From Megaustenia siamemsis (taxonomy: Eukaryota > Mollusca > Gastropoda > Stylommatophora > Ariophantidae), in the NCBI GenBank assembly GCA_032433765.1, contig JAVIAB010000051.1, forward strand, positions 79,444,244 to 79,508,243: a DNA stretch of 64,000 nt, written 5' to 3'. A program made the translations under genes and the position numbers. Position 1 is the first letter of the stretch, and each line of letters begins with the position of its first letter. The notes under the pieces are model-generated. The model was not told the DNA's origin. It ran no database searches and worked only from the letters and a program-made list of their open reading frames with translations. Of this stretch, positions 32,630-44,709 are shown piece by piece.

Positions 32630-35600
32630 AGAGGATGAGGAGGAAAAAGAAGATGAGAAAGAAGAGGACGAAGATGAGGAGGAGGACGACGGAGAAGAAG
32701 AAAAAATGGTGGAGTACAAAGCATAGGAAGATGAAGCAGAGGTAGAGGACAAAGTACAGGAAGATGAAGCAGAGGTAGAGGACAAAGTACAGGAAGATGA
32801 AGCAGAGGTAGAGGACAAAGTACAGAAAGATGAAGCAGAGGTAGAGAACAAAGTACAGAAAGATGAAGCAGAGGTAGAGGACAAAGAACAGGAAGATGAA
32901 GGAGAGGAGGAGGACAAAGTACAGGAAGATGAAGGAGAGGAGAAGGACAAAGTATAGGAAGATGAAGCAGAGGTAGAGGACAAAGTACAGGAAGATGATG
33001 CAGAGGAGGAGGACAAAGTATAGGAAGATGAAGCAGAGGTAGAGGACAAAGTATAGGAAGATGAAGCAGATGAGGAGGACAAAGTATAGGAAGATGAAGC
33101 AGAGGTAGAGGACAAAGTACAGGAAGTTGAAGCAGAGGTAGAGGACAAAGTACAGGAAGATGAAGGAGAGGAGGAGGACAAAGTATAGGAAGATGAAGCA
33201 GAGGTAGAGGACAAAGTATAGGAAGATGAAGCAGAGGAGGAGGACAAAGTATAAGAAGATGAAGCAGAGGTAGAGGACAAAGTACAGGAAGATGAAGCAG
33301 AGGAGGAGGACAAAGTACAGGAAGATGAAGGAGAGGAGGAGGACAAAGTACAGGAAGTTGAAGCAGAGGTAGAGGACAAAGTACAGGAAGATGAAGCAGA
33401 GGAGGAGGACAAAGTATAGGAAGATGAAGCAGAGCAGGAGGACAAAGTACAGGAAGTTGAAGCAGAGGTAGAGGACAAAGTACAGGAAGATGAAGCAGAG
33501 GAGGAGGACAAAGTATAGGAAGATGAAGCAGAGGAGGAGGACAAAGTACAGGAAGATGAAGGAGAGGAGGAGGACAAAGTACAGGAAGATGAAGCAGAGG
33601 TAGAGGACAAAGTACAGGAAGATGAAGCAGAGGTAGAGGACAAAGTACAGGAAGATGAAGCAGAGGTAGAGGACAAAGTACAGGAAGATGAAGCAGAGGA
33701 GGAGGACAAAGTATAGGAAGATGAAGCAGAGGAGGAGGACAAAGTACAGGAAGATGAAGCAGAGAAGGAGGACAAAGTACAGGAAGATGAAGCAGAGGAG
33801 GAGGACAAAGTACAGGAAGATGAAGCAGAGCAGGAGGACAAAGTACAGGAAGATGAAGCAGAGGAGGAGGACAAAGTACAGGGAGATGAAGGAGAGGAGG
33901 AGGACAAAGTACAGGAAGATGAAAGAGAGGAGGAGGACAAAGTACAGGAAGATGAAGCAGAGGAGGAGGACAAAGTACAGGAAGATGAAGCAGAGGAGGA
34001 GGACAAAGTATAGGAAGATGAAGGAGAGGAGGAGGACAAAGTACAGGAAGATAAAGCAGAGAAGGAGGACAAAGTACAGGAAGATGAAGCTGAGGAGGAG
34101 GACAAAGTACAGGAAGATGAAGGAGAGGAGGAGGACAAAGTATAGGAAGATGAAAGAGAGGAGGAGGACAAAGTATAGGAAGATGAAGGAGCGGAGGAGG
34201 ACAAAGTAAAGGAAGATGAAGGAGAGGAGGAGGACAAAGTATAGGAAGATGAAGCAGAGGAGGAGACAAAGTATAGGAAGATGAAAGAGAGAAGGAGGAC
34301 AAAGTATAGGAAGATGAAGCAGAGGAGGAGGACAAAGTATAGGAAGATGAAGCAGAGGAGGAGGACAAAGTATAGGAAGATGAAGCAGAGGTAGAGGACA
34401 AAGTACAGGAAGTTGAAGCAGAGGTAGAGGACAAAGTATAGGAAGATGAAAGAGAGGAGGAGGACAAAGTATAGGAAGATGAAGGAGAGGAGGAGGACAA
34501 AGTAAAGGAAGATGAAGGAGAGGAGGAGGACAAAGTACAGGAAGATGAAGGAGAGGAGGAGGACAAAGTATAGGAAGATGAAGCAGAGGAGGAGGACAAA
34601 GTATAGGAAGGTGAAAGAGAGGAGGAGGACAAAGTATAGGAAGATGAAGGAGAGGAGGAGGACAAGGTAAAGGAAGATGAAGGAGAGGAGGAGGACAAAG
34701 TACAGAAAGATGAAGGAGAGGAGGAGGACAAAGTATAGGAAGATGAAGCAGAGGAGGAGGACAAAGTATAGGAAGATGAAGCAGAGGAGGAGGACAAAGT
34801 ATAGGAAGATGAAAGAGAGGAGGAGGACAAAGTATAGGAAGATGAGGGAGAGGAGGAGGACAAAGTAAAGGAAGATGAAGGAGAGGAGGAGGACAAAGTA
34901 CAGGAAGATGAAGCAGAGGAGGAGGACAAAGTACAGGAAGATGAAGCAGAGGAGGAGGACAAAGTACAGGAAGATGAAGGAGAGGAGGAGGACAAAGTAC
35001 AGGAAGATGAAGCAGAGGAGGAGGACAAAGTACAGGAAGATGAAGCAGAGGAGGAGGACAAAGTACAGGAAGATGAAGGAGAGGAGGAGGACAAAGTACA
35101 GGAAGATGAAGGAGAGGAGGAGGACAAAGTACAGGAAGATGAACGAGAGGAGAAGGACAAAGTATAGGAAGATGAAGCAGAGTAGGAGGACAAAGTATAG
35201 GAAGATGAAGCAGAGGAGGAGGACAAAGTATAGGAAGATGAAAGAGAGGAGGAGGACAAAGTATAGGAAGATGAAGGAGAGGAGGAGGACAAAGTAAAGG
35301 AAGATGAAGCAGAGGAGGAGGACAAAGTACAGGATGATGAAGCAGAGGAGGAGGACAAAGTACAGGAAGATGAAGGAGAGGAGGAGGACAAAGTACAGGA
35401 AGATGAAGCAGAGGAGGAGGACAAAGTACAGGAAGATGAAGCAGAGGAGGAGGACAAAGTACAGGAAGATGAAGGAGAGGAGGAGGACAAAGTACAGGAA
35501 GATATAGCAGAGGTAGAGGACAAAGTACAGGAAGATGAAGCAGAGGTAGAGGACAAACTACAGGAAGATGAAGCAGAGATAGAAAACAAAGTACAGGAAG

Positions 35601-38600
35601 ATGAAGCAGAGGAGGAGGACAAAGTACAGGAAGATGAAGCAGAGGAGGAGGACAAAGTACAGGAAGATGAAGCAGAGGAGGAGGACAAAGTATAGGAAGA
35701 TGAAGCAGAGAAGGAGGACAAAGTACAGGAAGATGAAGCAGAGGAGGAGGACAAAGTATAGAAAGATGAAGCAGAGGAGGAGGACAAAGTACAGGAAGAT
35801 GAAGCAGAGGAGGATGACAAAGTACAGGAAGATGAAGCAGAGGAGGAGGACAAAGTACAGGAAGATGAAGCAGAGGAGGAGGACAAAGTACAGGAAGATG
35901 AAGCACAGGAGGAGGACAAAGTACAGGAAGATGAAGCAGAGGTAGAGGACAAAGTACAGGAAGATGAAAGAGAGGAGGGGGACAAAGTACAGGAAGATGA
36001 AGCAGAGGAGGAGGACAAAGTACAGGAAGATGAAACAGAGGAGGAGGACAAAGTATAGGAAGATGAAGCAGAGGAGGAGGACAAAGTATAGGAAGATGAA
36101 GCAGAGGAGGAGGACAAAGTATAGGAAGATGAAAGAGAGGAGGAGGACAAAGTATAGGAAGATGAGGGAGAGGAGGAGGACAAAGTAAAGGAAGATGAAG
36201 GAGAGGAGGAGGACAAAGTACAGGAAGATGAAGCAGAGGAGGAGGACAAAGTACAGGAAGATGAAGCAGAGGAGGAGGACAAAGTACAGGAAGATGAAGG
36301 AGAGGAGGAGGACAAAGTACAGGAAGATGAAGCAGAGGAGGAGGACAAAGTACAGGAAGATGAAGCAGAGGAGGAGGACAAAGTACAGGAAGATGAAGGA
36401 GAGGAGGAGGACAAAGTACAGGAAGATGAAGGAGAGGAGGAGGACAAAGTACAGGAAGATGAAGGAGAGGAGAAGGACAAAGTATAGGAAGATGAAGCAG
36501 AGTAGGAGGACAAAGTATAGGAAGATGAAGCAGAGGAGGAGGACAAAGTATAGGAAGATGAAAGAGAGGAGGAGGACAAAGTATAGGAAGATGAAGGAGA
36601 GGAGGAGGACAAAGTAAAGGAAGATGAAGCAGAGGAGGAGGACAAAGTACAGGATGATGAAGCAGAGGAGGAGGACAAAGTACAGGAAGATGAAGGAGAG
36701 GAGGAGGACAAAGTACAGGAAGATGAAGCAGAGGAGGAGGACAAAGTACAGGAAGATGATGCAGAGGAGGAGGACAAAGTACAGGAAGATGAAGGAGAGG
36801 AGGAGGACAAAGTACAGGAAGATGAAGCAGAGGTAGAGGACAAAGTACAGGAAGATGAAGCAGAGGTAGAGGACAAAGTACAGGAAGATGAAGCAGAGAT
36901 AGAAAACAAAGTACAGGAAGATGAAGCAGAGGAGGAGGACAAAGTACAGGAAGATGAAGCAGAGGAGGAGGACAAAGTACAGGAAGATGAAGCAGAGGAG
37001 GAGGACAAAGTATAGGAAGATGAAGCAGAGGAGGAGGACAAAGTACAGGAAGATGAAGCAGAGGAGGAGGACAAAGTATAGAAAGATGAAGCAGAGGAGG
37101 AGGACAAAGTACAGGAAGATGAAGCAGAGGAGGAGGACAAAGTACAGGAAGATGAAGCAGAGGAGGAGGACAAAGTACAGGAAGATGAAGCAGAGGAGGA
37201 GGACAAAGTACAGGAAGATGAAGCACAGGAGGAGGACAAAGTACAGGAAGATGAAGCAGAGGTAGAGGACAAAGTACAGGAAGATGAAAGAGAGGAGGGG
37301 ACAAAGTACAGGAAGATGAAGCAGAGGAGGAGGACAAAGTACAGGAAGATGAAACAGAGGAGGAGGACAAAGTACAGGAAGTTGAAGCAGAGGAGAAGGA
37401 CAAAGTACAGGAAGATGAAGCAGAGAAGGAGGACAAAGTACAGGAAGATGAAGCAGAGGAGGAGGACTAGGTACAGGAAGATGAAGCAGAGGAGGAGGAC
37501 AAAGTATAGGAAGATGAAGCAGAGGAGGAGGACAAAGTACAGGAAGATGAAGAGAGGAGGAGGACAAAGTATAGGAAGATGAAGCAGAGGAGGAGGACAA
37601 AGTACAGGAAGATGAAGCAGAGGAGGACAAAGTATAGGAAGATGAAGCCGAGGAGGAGGACAAAATACAGGAAGATGAAGCAGAAGTAGGGGAGAAAGTA
37701 CAGGAAGATGAAAGAGAGGTGGAGGACAAAGTATAGGAAGATGAAAGAGAGGAGGAGGACAAAGTACAGGAAGATGAAAGAGAGGAGGAGGACAAAGTAC
37801 AGGAAGATGAAGGAGAGGAGGAGGACAAAGTACAGGAAGATGAAAGATAGAAGGAGGACAAAGTATAGGAAGATGAAGCAGAGGAGGAGGACAAAGTATA
37901 GGAAGATGAAGCAGAGGAGGAGGACAAAGTATAGGAAGATGAAAGAGAGGAGGAGGACAAAGTATAGGAAGATGAAGCAGAGGAGGAGGACAAAGTATAG
38001 GAAGATGAAGCCGAGGAGGAGGACAAAGTATAGGAAGATGAAGCCGAGGAGGAGGACAAAATACAGGAAGATGAAGCCGAAGTAGAGGACAAAGTACAGG
38101 AAGATGACAGAGAGGAGGAGGACAAAGTACAGGAAGATGAAAGAGAGGAGGAGGACAAAGTACGGAAGATGAAAGAGAGGAGGAGGACAAAGCACAACAA
38201 GATGAAGGAGAGGAGGAGGACAAAGTACAGGAAGATGAAGGAGAGGTGGAGGACAAAGTACGGGAAGATGAAGGAGAGGAGGAGGACAAAGTACAGGAAG
38301 ATGAAGCAGAGGAGGAAGACAAAGTATAGGAAGATGAAGGAGAGGTGGAGGACAAAGTATAGGAAGATGAAGCAGAGGAGGAGGACAAAGTACAGGAAGA
38401 TGAAGCAGAGGAGGAAGACAAAGTATAGGAAGATGAAGGAGAGGTGGAGGACAAAGTATAGGAAGATGAAGGAGAGGAGGACAAAGTATATGAAGATAAA
38501 GAAGAGAAGGACAAAGTATAGGAAGATGAAGAAGAGGAGGACAAAGTATAGGAAGATGAAGAAGAGGAGGACAAAGTATATGAAGATAAAGAAGAGAAGG

Positions 38601-38990
38601 ACAAAGTATAGGAAGATGAAGAAGAGGAGGACAAAGTATAGGAAGATGAAGAAGAGGAGAACAAAGTATAGGAAGATGAAGAAGAGAAGGACGACGAAGT
38701 ATAGAAAGATGAAGAAGAGGATGACGACGAAGTATAGGAAGATGAAGGAGAGGAGGACAAAGTATAGGAAGATGAAGGAGAGGAGGACGACGTAGTATAG
38801 GAAGATGAAGGAGAGGAGGACGACGAAGTAGACGAAAAAGACGGAGGACAAAGTATAGGATGATGAAGAAGAGGAGGACGACGAAGTAGAAGAAAAAGAC
38901 GGAGGACAAAGTATAGGAAGATGAAGAAGAGGAGGACGACGAAGTATAGAAAGATGGAGAAGAGAAGGAGGGCGAAGAAGAAGAATAAAA
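32630..38990 (+). repeat. Giant 33-bp purine-rich minisatellite (about 190 units)
   Basis: The unit is GAGGAGGACAAAGTACAGG plus AAGATGAAGCAGAG. The plus strand is almost all purine. Variation is concentrated at a few sites: CAGG/TAGG; GCAGAG, GGAGAG or AGAGAG; and GGAGGAC/GTAGAGGAC. The right margin (38480-38990) shortens to ~30-bp units and the left margin dissolves into GAGGAAGA tracts. Because 33 is a multiple of three and the minus strand has no stop in any frame, open frames of 515-2,147 codons overlap there. The plus strand reads KQRRRTKYRKM or EDEAEEEDKVQ. Different frames mix along the array, so none is credible as a gene. Confidence 0.97.
34725..37377 (+). repeat. Higher-order 1320-bp duplication inside the 33-bp array
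   Basis: 34725-36058 and 36045-37377 match with an exact 1320-base offset (40 units), including rare unit variants such as the CAGAGTAGGAGG, GCACAGGAGG and ATAGAAAACAAAG units. Only a few point differences and one deleted base (near 37299) separate them, so this is a recent tandem duplication. Confidence 0.9.
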
Positions 38991-39159
38991 AGAAACCACA
39001 GAGGAAAATCTCAACTACAAACCATGCCTGCAAGGTTCATTACGGTAATTTCTGAAGATTAATTTGCATCCATTTAAAGATTGTTCATCTTTTAGGTCGT
39101 CAGAATTATATTGTCTTTTTTTCAATATTTACTCACCCAGCGAGTTCTAATATATTTAA

Positions 39160-39715
39160 TTTAATGTTAAACTACCTAGGGTTCACTATTATAATATATT
39201 CAACCCAGCTTTCCAAAAACATGAGGAAGATACTATGCAATCCATTTTTGACAATAGAAACAAGAAAAAAAAGAGTTCTTAAATGTTATGTAGAGCCAGC
39301 CTTAACAGATGGATGTGAATCAAGGACAATAGAACAGACAAGAAAATCACTTGAGTCTGTAGAAATGTGGTTTTACAGAAGAATGTTGAGAATACCATGG
39401 ACAGCTAAGAAGAGTAATGAAAACGTTCTGAATGAGGCCAAAGCAAAAAGATGACTAATTTCCACTATTAGGAAGAAACAATCATCATTTTTTGTCCATG
39501 TAATGAGAAGAGAACAAATGGAATATATTGTAACAACTGGGAAAATTGAGGGACGATGAGATAGAGGAAAGCAAAGAGAAAAAATACCAGACAGCTTAAG
39601 AGAATGGCTTGGCAGAAGGTCAACAACAGAAATGATAAATAACTGTCGAGATCGAAAATTGTGGAGAGACATGATCACCTACGCCAGCAAGCCCGGTGCT
39701 TGATGATGATGATGA
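39160..39715 (+). pseudogene. LINE family 2 relative, 3'-end fragment
   Basis: Contains CNPFLTIETRKK, VEMWFYRRMLRIPWTAKKSNEN, then after a stop RREQMEYIVTTGKIEG and WRDMITYASKPGA, with a GATGATGATGATG tail. Confidence 0.85.
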
Positions 39716-39977
39716 TGAATGTTTATGAAAAGAAATATTTTAAAATTTGATAAATGTTACCTATTCTGGTATCAAATAATCATATTTTAACCACAAATGA
39801 TGTACACATTTAAGTTGTCGTGTCTCCCACGATCAATTTTAAATGCAGCATGGAATTATACTGAAGATATTCATATCTTACTGGGGAGGGGATCTGAGCA
39901 CCTATAGACATTTTCGGAGCGCAATGGTGATGACACGCTAATAACTCAATATTCACATCTGAGAAAATTAATGACCA

Positions 39978-40700
39978 CTAAAATATCAGCAGCAAACAGT
40001 TAAGAAACATGGTACGTACTCTGAACGAGCACAGAGGGGGAAACAACAAACCCCCCAGGTAAGCTCCACACATGGGGATTATGTCCTTTACCACTGGAGA
40101 TTTCCGGGATCTCAACACTATGTGCCAGGTGATGAAAGAGACTGTCGACAATGTGTATGTAACAATTTCAGTGTGTTTACAGTGGTTAGTAAACTGGACT
40201 ACAAAGGACAAGAGGTAGGGTTCGATCCCAACCGACGGCTTCCAGTTCAACCAGCCTTTACTGGGTGCCGGATTTTTTTTCTGGGAAAGTAAAAGCGGCA
40301 CAGGCGTAATACCGACCACATTACCCCAAAAATCATGTGCCGAAGGTCTGTAAAATTTATGGTGACTAACACCATATTCTCTATACGCCACTTGGTGTGA
40401 CGGGGATACTTTACTTTTCTTTTTCTTCAGTGTGTTTACAGTGACTCACCTCTAATTCCAGAGCGAGAGGGTGAGCCCTACATGTGTCACGTGACGATTT
40501 TGACCTCGGCCCATATTTCGACATAGACTTGTAAGCAGCATCAAGTTGCTTGCGCATCTGAAACAATTGTGATGGCGACGACGATGCTGCTGCAGACAAT
40601 GACGATAGCGACGAAGACGACAGTGTAGACCATCGGGGTTTGTATCTCTTGTACAGCATCGAGGACGCTACGGCTACCAGCAGGGTCAGCATCATCATTG
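39978..40700 (-). pseudogene. Possible small host ORF interrupted by a SINE
   Basis: If the SINE at 40185-40425 and one copy of its 18-bp target duplication are ignored, the minus strand stays open from an ATGATGATG (about 40698) to TAG at 39978. It starts MMMLTLLVAVASSMLYKRYK (one hydrophobic segment, signal-anchor-like), then a Ser-rich stretch, and ends with a hydrophobic CLLLIF tail. Alternatively GAG|GTGAGT near 40456 is a real splice donor and this is a first exon. The family is not recognised. Host-gene status is inferred only. Confidence 0.28.
40185..40425 (+). mobile_element. Main SINE, 5'-truncated, with perfect 18-bp target duplication
   Basis: Starts inside the A box (GTGGTTAGTAAACTGG), B box GGTTCGATCCC. 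Ends CACTTGGTGTGACGGGG and a T-rich tail. TTCAGTGTGTTTACAGTG flanks both sides (40167-40184 and 40426-40443). Confidence 0.92.
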
Positions 40701-40759
40701 TGTCTGGTTTGAGAATAGAGAAGACGATTGTAAAATGGTATTTATTTTTCTTCATCTTT

Positions 40760-41567
40760 TTCTTTTATTATTATTCTTTTACATTTTATCGTCATCACAT
40801 TTTAATGTTTTTTTTTTTCTGCTCAATTTGAAAAGAGCTTTGCTGTATTTTATCACAGTGCCTTTTCTCCTTTTCGCCCGATACATTCGGCTGTGTCATG
40901 ATAAATTCTTGAGACTTGCTTTCTTCCCACTTGAATCCCACTTCACTGATTGGCTGACGCACGTCATACACTGATAACATCTGTTGATGAAAGAATTTTG
41001 TTTTATTTTTAGAAAAGTTATCGCTTCGGACAACAGACAATTCCAGATTGTAATTTTGTCTTGACCATCTACTTTATCTACCACGGACAGGTTACTACGT
41101 CTCAAACTGAACCGGAAAATGTGAAAGTCACTTCGGCTGTTGACAACACGCTTCTATAATTACCTCAGAATAAATTAATACAGACTTCCAGCAAGAATAT
41201 TTCTATTTAGAGATATGTCTTTTAGTCTGTTAAAATACAATACGAAAGCTACATTTCTTATTTCAAAACATTTATTAGGATTCCAAGCGCTGACAGAAAT
41301 TGAGCTGGAGGCTGTCAGATACTCAAAGCTGATGGCTTGCGCCAGAATTGGTGAACCACAAACCATCCAAACCCTAATCCTCCTTTTCGCAGTGCTTCTA
41401 GTAACCAGTCTAGACTGACCAAGCGAGTAGGGATCGAAGAGGGAAGGTAACCGGTACTTAAAAATGATGTGCTGAAGTCGGATGTGTGGGCCGACAGGAT
41501 ATATATATATATGTCATATGTGAGTGAGTGTGTCTGAGTCAGTGTGCGTGTATGTGTCGTACCATGT
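40760..41567. other. Unassigned
   Basis: A 67-codon frame (41215-41418) with GFQALTEIELEAVRYSKLMA looks protein-like but is unsupported. An AT run lies at 41501-41512. Nothing else recognised. Confidence 0.35.
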
Positions 41568-41690
41568 GTAGAACAAGTGTAAGAAATGGTACAGAAACAT
41601 TCCAAAATGAAAAGATACCAAAATTTGAATTTTTAAAAAAAGTAAATAAAGGTCAAAATGATCAGACGGAAGACCTCCACTACCAGGACT
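41568..41690 (+). repeat. Dispersed segment shared with 49176-49315
   Basis: GTGTAAGAAATGGTA.A, AAACATTCCAAAA and later CCAGGAC..GAAGA-type strings occur in the same order in both places. Identity of the element is unknown. Confidence 0.6.
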
Positions 41691-41944
41691 GGAAGAGTAC
41701 AACAAGTGGAGCTGTTGTATCAGCAAAAAGATGTACCATATGTCCAACGACAGGACTAACCATACGAGATAGAGCCGCATTCAAAGTTCTATCAACGACA
41801 AAGGACATTCCAAAAAACAGGTCAATGCTAACTAGCAGTTACCATCGGGCGAAGGATAGGCTATCGGAGACAGCCAGACAGAAACCAAGGGTAGAATGGT
41901 CAACAGCAACCCAGCAAGTTTCGGGGGAAAATTCAGGACACACA

Positions 41945-42315
41945 CGCACATACAAGTCTCGAACATGTGACCAGTTCATCTTGTGCCATGATGTTTTTCC
42001 TACCCACAACATACAAGTCTCGAACATGCGACCAGTTCATCTTGTGCCATGATGTTTTTCCTACCCTTCAACATACAAGTCTCGAACATGTGACCAGTTC
42101 ATCTTGTGCCATGTTTTTCCTACCCTTCAACATACAAGTCTCGAACATGTGACCAGTTCATCTTGTGCCATGATGTTTTTCCTACCCTTCAACATACAAG
42201 TCTCGAACATGTGACCAGTTCATCTTGTGCCATGATGTTTTTCCTACCCCTCCACATACAAGTCTCGACCATGCGACCAGTTCATCTTGTGCCATGATGT
42301 TGTTTCTACCCTTCC
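41945..42315 (+). repeat. 62-bp minisatellite, six units
   Basis: Unit: ATACAAGTCTCGAACATG, then TGACCAGTTCATCTTGTGCC and ATGATGTTTTTCCTACCC with short indels. Confidence 0.95.
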
Positions 42316-42429
42316 ATCATGATACAGGTAAGAATCAAGTTCGCATGAACCAAAAAACTTCAACGCTGAAGAAGAAAAGAAGAAGAAGAAGGAAGAGGAG
42401 GATGAAGAGGAGGAGGTCAGAATGTAAGA

Positions 42430-43254
42430 CATAAAGATCTCAATCTACTGCCGGACCAGTCATTTGATAATTGACAGAATCAGATAAGAGTGAAACTGTT
42501 CGGTAAAGCATCATATATAATTTATTAGTGAAGATCAATACCAGCTTACTTCAAACTTCCTTAGCTGACTCTACAAATATTGGTATGATAGTGCAGCAGT
42601 AGGATGATCACAGCAAATTTATTTCGTGAATCTCAGCACTTTACTCTTGCGTCGGTGCCAGTGTTTCTACCTGACTCCTCCATAGTGCTATTCCTTCTTA
42701 TTTATTAGTGAGAATTGCCATAGAGATAGTCTTCACTTTGACTGTATTATCTTAATGTATGTATATTTCCCAGTCATTCTTAAAAATAATTCTCTTACTA
42801 ATATGTTTGCTTTAGCTCTTTTTCAATGATTCTTTTTTGTAGTCTTTATACCACTTTGGTCACATATGAGACGTTGTTAATCTATATTGCTACAGCGGTT
42901 ATTTCTATTACTTCTTATTAGGTCCCATTTCACGCTAATTAGCAAGCTATACAGCTGTTTCTATACTCTGTCGCAAAATGGTCGCCCAGACTAATGGAAG
43001 AAAAGTCCCCGTTTTTTTTTCTTCGCCAGTCAGTTTCTGACTAACTAAAATGTCAGCGGAAATGGAATTTGGTAACCAGAAGTAACAAAAGCAGTACAAA
43101 TTAACCTAAACACCATTTTGGGCTGTTACCACTTCCGGTTCACTGATTACAGTTTGCGGTACTTTTCTTCAGATTAATTCAAAACAAAACTATTCAGACA
43201 CATATGCAGAGGTTCTCATGTTAAACGGAGATGTAAAATAAACGGTTATGGTTA
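42430..43254. other. Unassigned intergenic sequence
   Basis: No gene recognised. A purine-rich GAAGAAG tract lies just upstream (42367-42420). Confidence 0.4.
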
Positions 43255-44310
43255 TGGTTATGGAAGGCCCCGGTATCACTGCAAACGAATTAAAATCCAT
43301 AATTGCTCAACCGCCCGTGCCAGTGGAATCATTCGAATTACTAACTCATCTCCCAAACAAAAAAGGTTACTGTAGTCCCCATCATAGCAGTCTCAGCACA
43401 CGCTAAAAGACATAAGGCGAAACCGCGCAGAAAGTGAACACGGCCAACTGTTCCTTGTCATACGATATCATCATTCATCGTAAACAATTGGAATATCGAA
43501 ACATTACTAAAACGGATGAGACACACAGCTCACGGTGTGCACAGAGCACTTTACTCAGTAGCTCCTGCAACAAGCCGGACTTGGAATATGAGGAAACTGC
43601 AACAAGGAACACTTTTCATGCATATCCTTCAATGGTTCCTGCCGCCATATTGCCCGGAAGTTCACGTTCTCCTGAAAATGATGATCGTCATATCTTTTTT
43701 TTAATGCATAGCGCTTGATGATGTTAGAACATCATTTTTTACTCCAATTCCGAACATATAATACACAGTTAGTCGTCGGATTTCCCCCGTCGCACATCAA
43801 ACAACAGACTGTAAGATTAGCGTATGGCCTAGGGATATACAATGAACCATTATGATGACGTAGCACACACAACAATGGATGCGCTCATAGATTCTCGATT
43901 AATCTAGTGAATGCAGCCTACAACGAACGAAACACGGTGCAAATTCCTTAAAGAGAAAAAACTTCGGTTGACTTAACGAAGAACTCCACATTAATGTGTT
44001 ATAACATATAAAGAACTTACGTCAAAAAGTCCAACGACTTCCATTGAACAGCCCTCAATGTGTTGACGTAAACCGGAGATCAACTCTAGACGGTGGAAGG
44101 TCGCATTCACAACACTTGACTTGTCAAAAAGGAATATTGCCGTGTGTACGACTCCGCTTCATAGACTCAGAATTGTAAATTAGAACATCATTTTGACTTT
44201 AACGCAGAAAATTGCATTGGAGAGCCGAAATTAATCAGTCCCTAAATGCATTTTCTGCAGCGATCGAGAGAACATGAACTTTGTTCCATCATCTTGGAAA
44301 CGGAAGTAGG
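43255..44310 (-). repeat. Unclassified 1.06-kb dispersed repeat, copy 2 (inverted)
   Basis: Reverse complement of 24421-25482 across its length with scattered substitutions. It begins GGTTATGGAAGGCCCCGG, preceded by GGTTAT repeats, and ends GGAAACGGAAGTAGG. Confidence 0.8.
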
Positions 44311-44414
44311 TATAACTTAAATGTTCTTTATTAACTGCACATACTATAATAAGTTGCTGACATATCACGTACATAATAGTAGTATACGTAGTAGTATTAC
44401 AAATATAATATATT

Positions 44415-44640
44415 CTTCTTCTTCTACCTTTTCAGCTCCATGTGGAGCATAGGTCTTCAATAAACACCTTCCAAGCCGTTCTGTTACTTGCCATTCTTTT
44501 ACGATCATCCATTGTCTTCCCCGTCATCTTTATATCTTGGTATTCCTCTTTGTCTTTTACCTTGGGGGTTAAAAAAAAAATAGGCCTGTTGTGTAATACT
44601 CTCAGTTGGCTTCCGCAGTGTGTGTCCTATCCAGCGCCTA
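44415..44640 (-). mobile_element. LINE family 3, 3'-end fragment (inverted)
   Basis: The minus strand gives [19 protein letters not shown] and a decayed PQGKRQRG end, starting from the TTCTTCTTC end at 44415. Confidence 0.8.
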
Positions 44641-44709
44641 ATATAATATATTACTAACGAATAATCGAATCGTACTGCTATTGCGCTTTGTATCTGCATG
44701 CATTACATG

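Noticed and set aside
33688..38795. Plus-strand basic repeat frames (KQRRRTKYRKM)
   Set aside because: Same 33-bp array read in another frame; starts and ends are set only by indels and stops in units.
32399..39033. Minus-strand reading frames of 515-2,147 codons (Ser/Leu/Pro-rich)
   Set aside because: All three minus frames are open because the 33-bp unit has no stop on that strand and is a multiple of three; frames switch along the array and no non-repeat domain is present.
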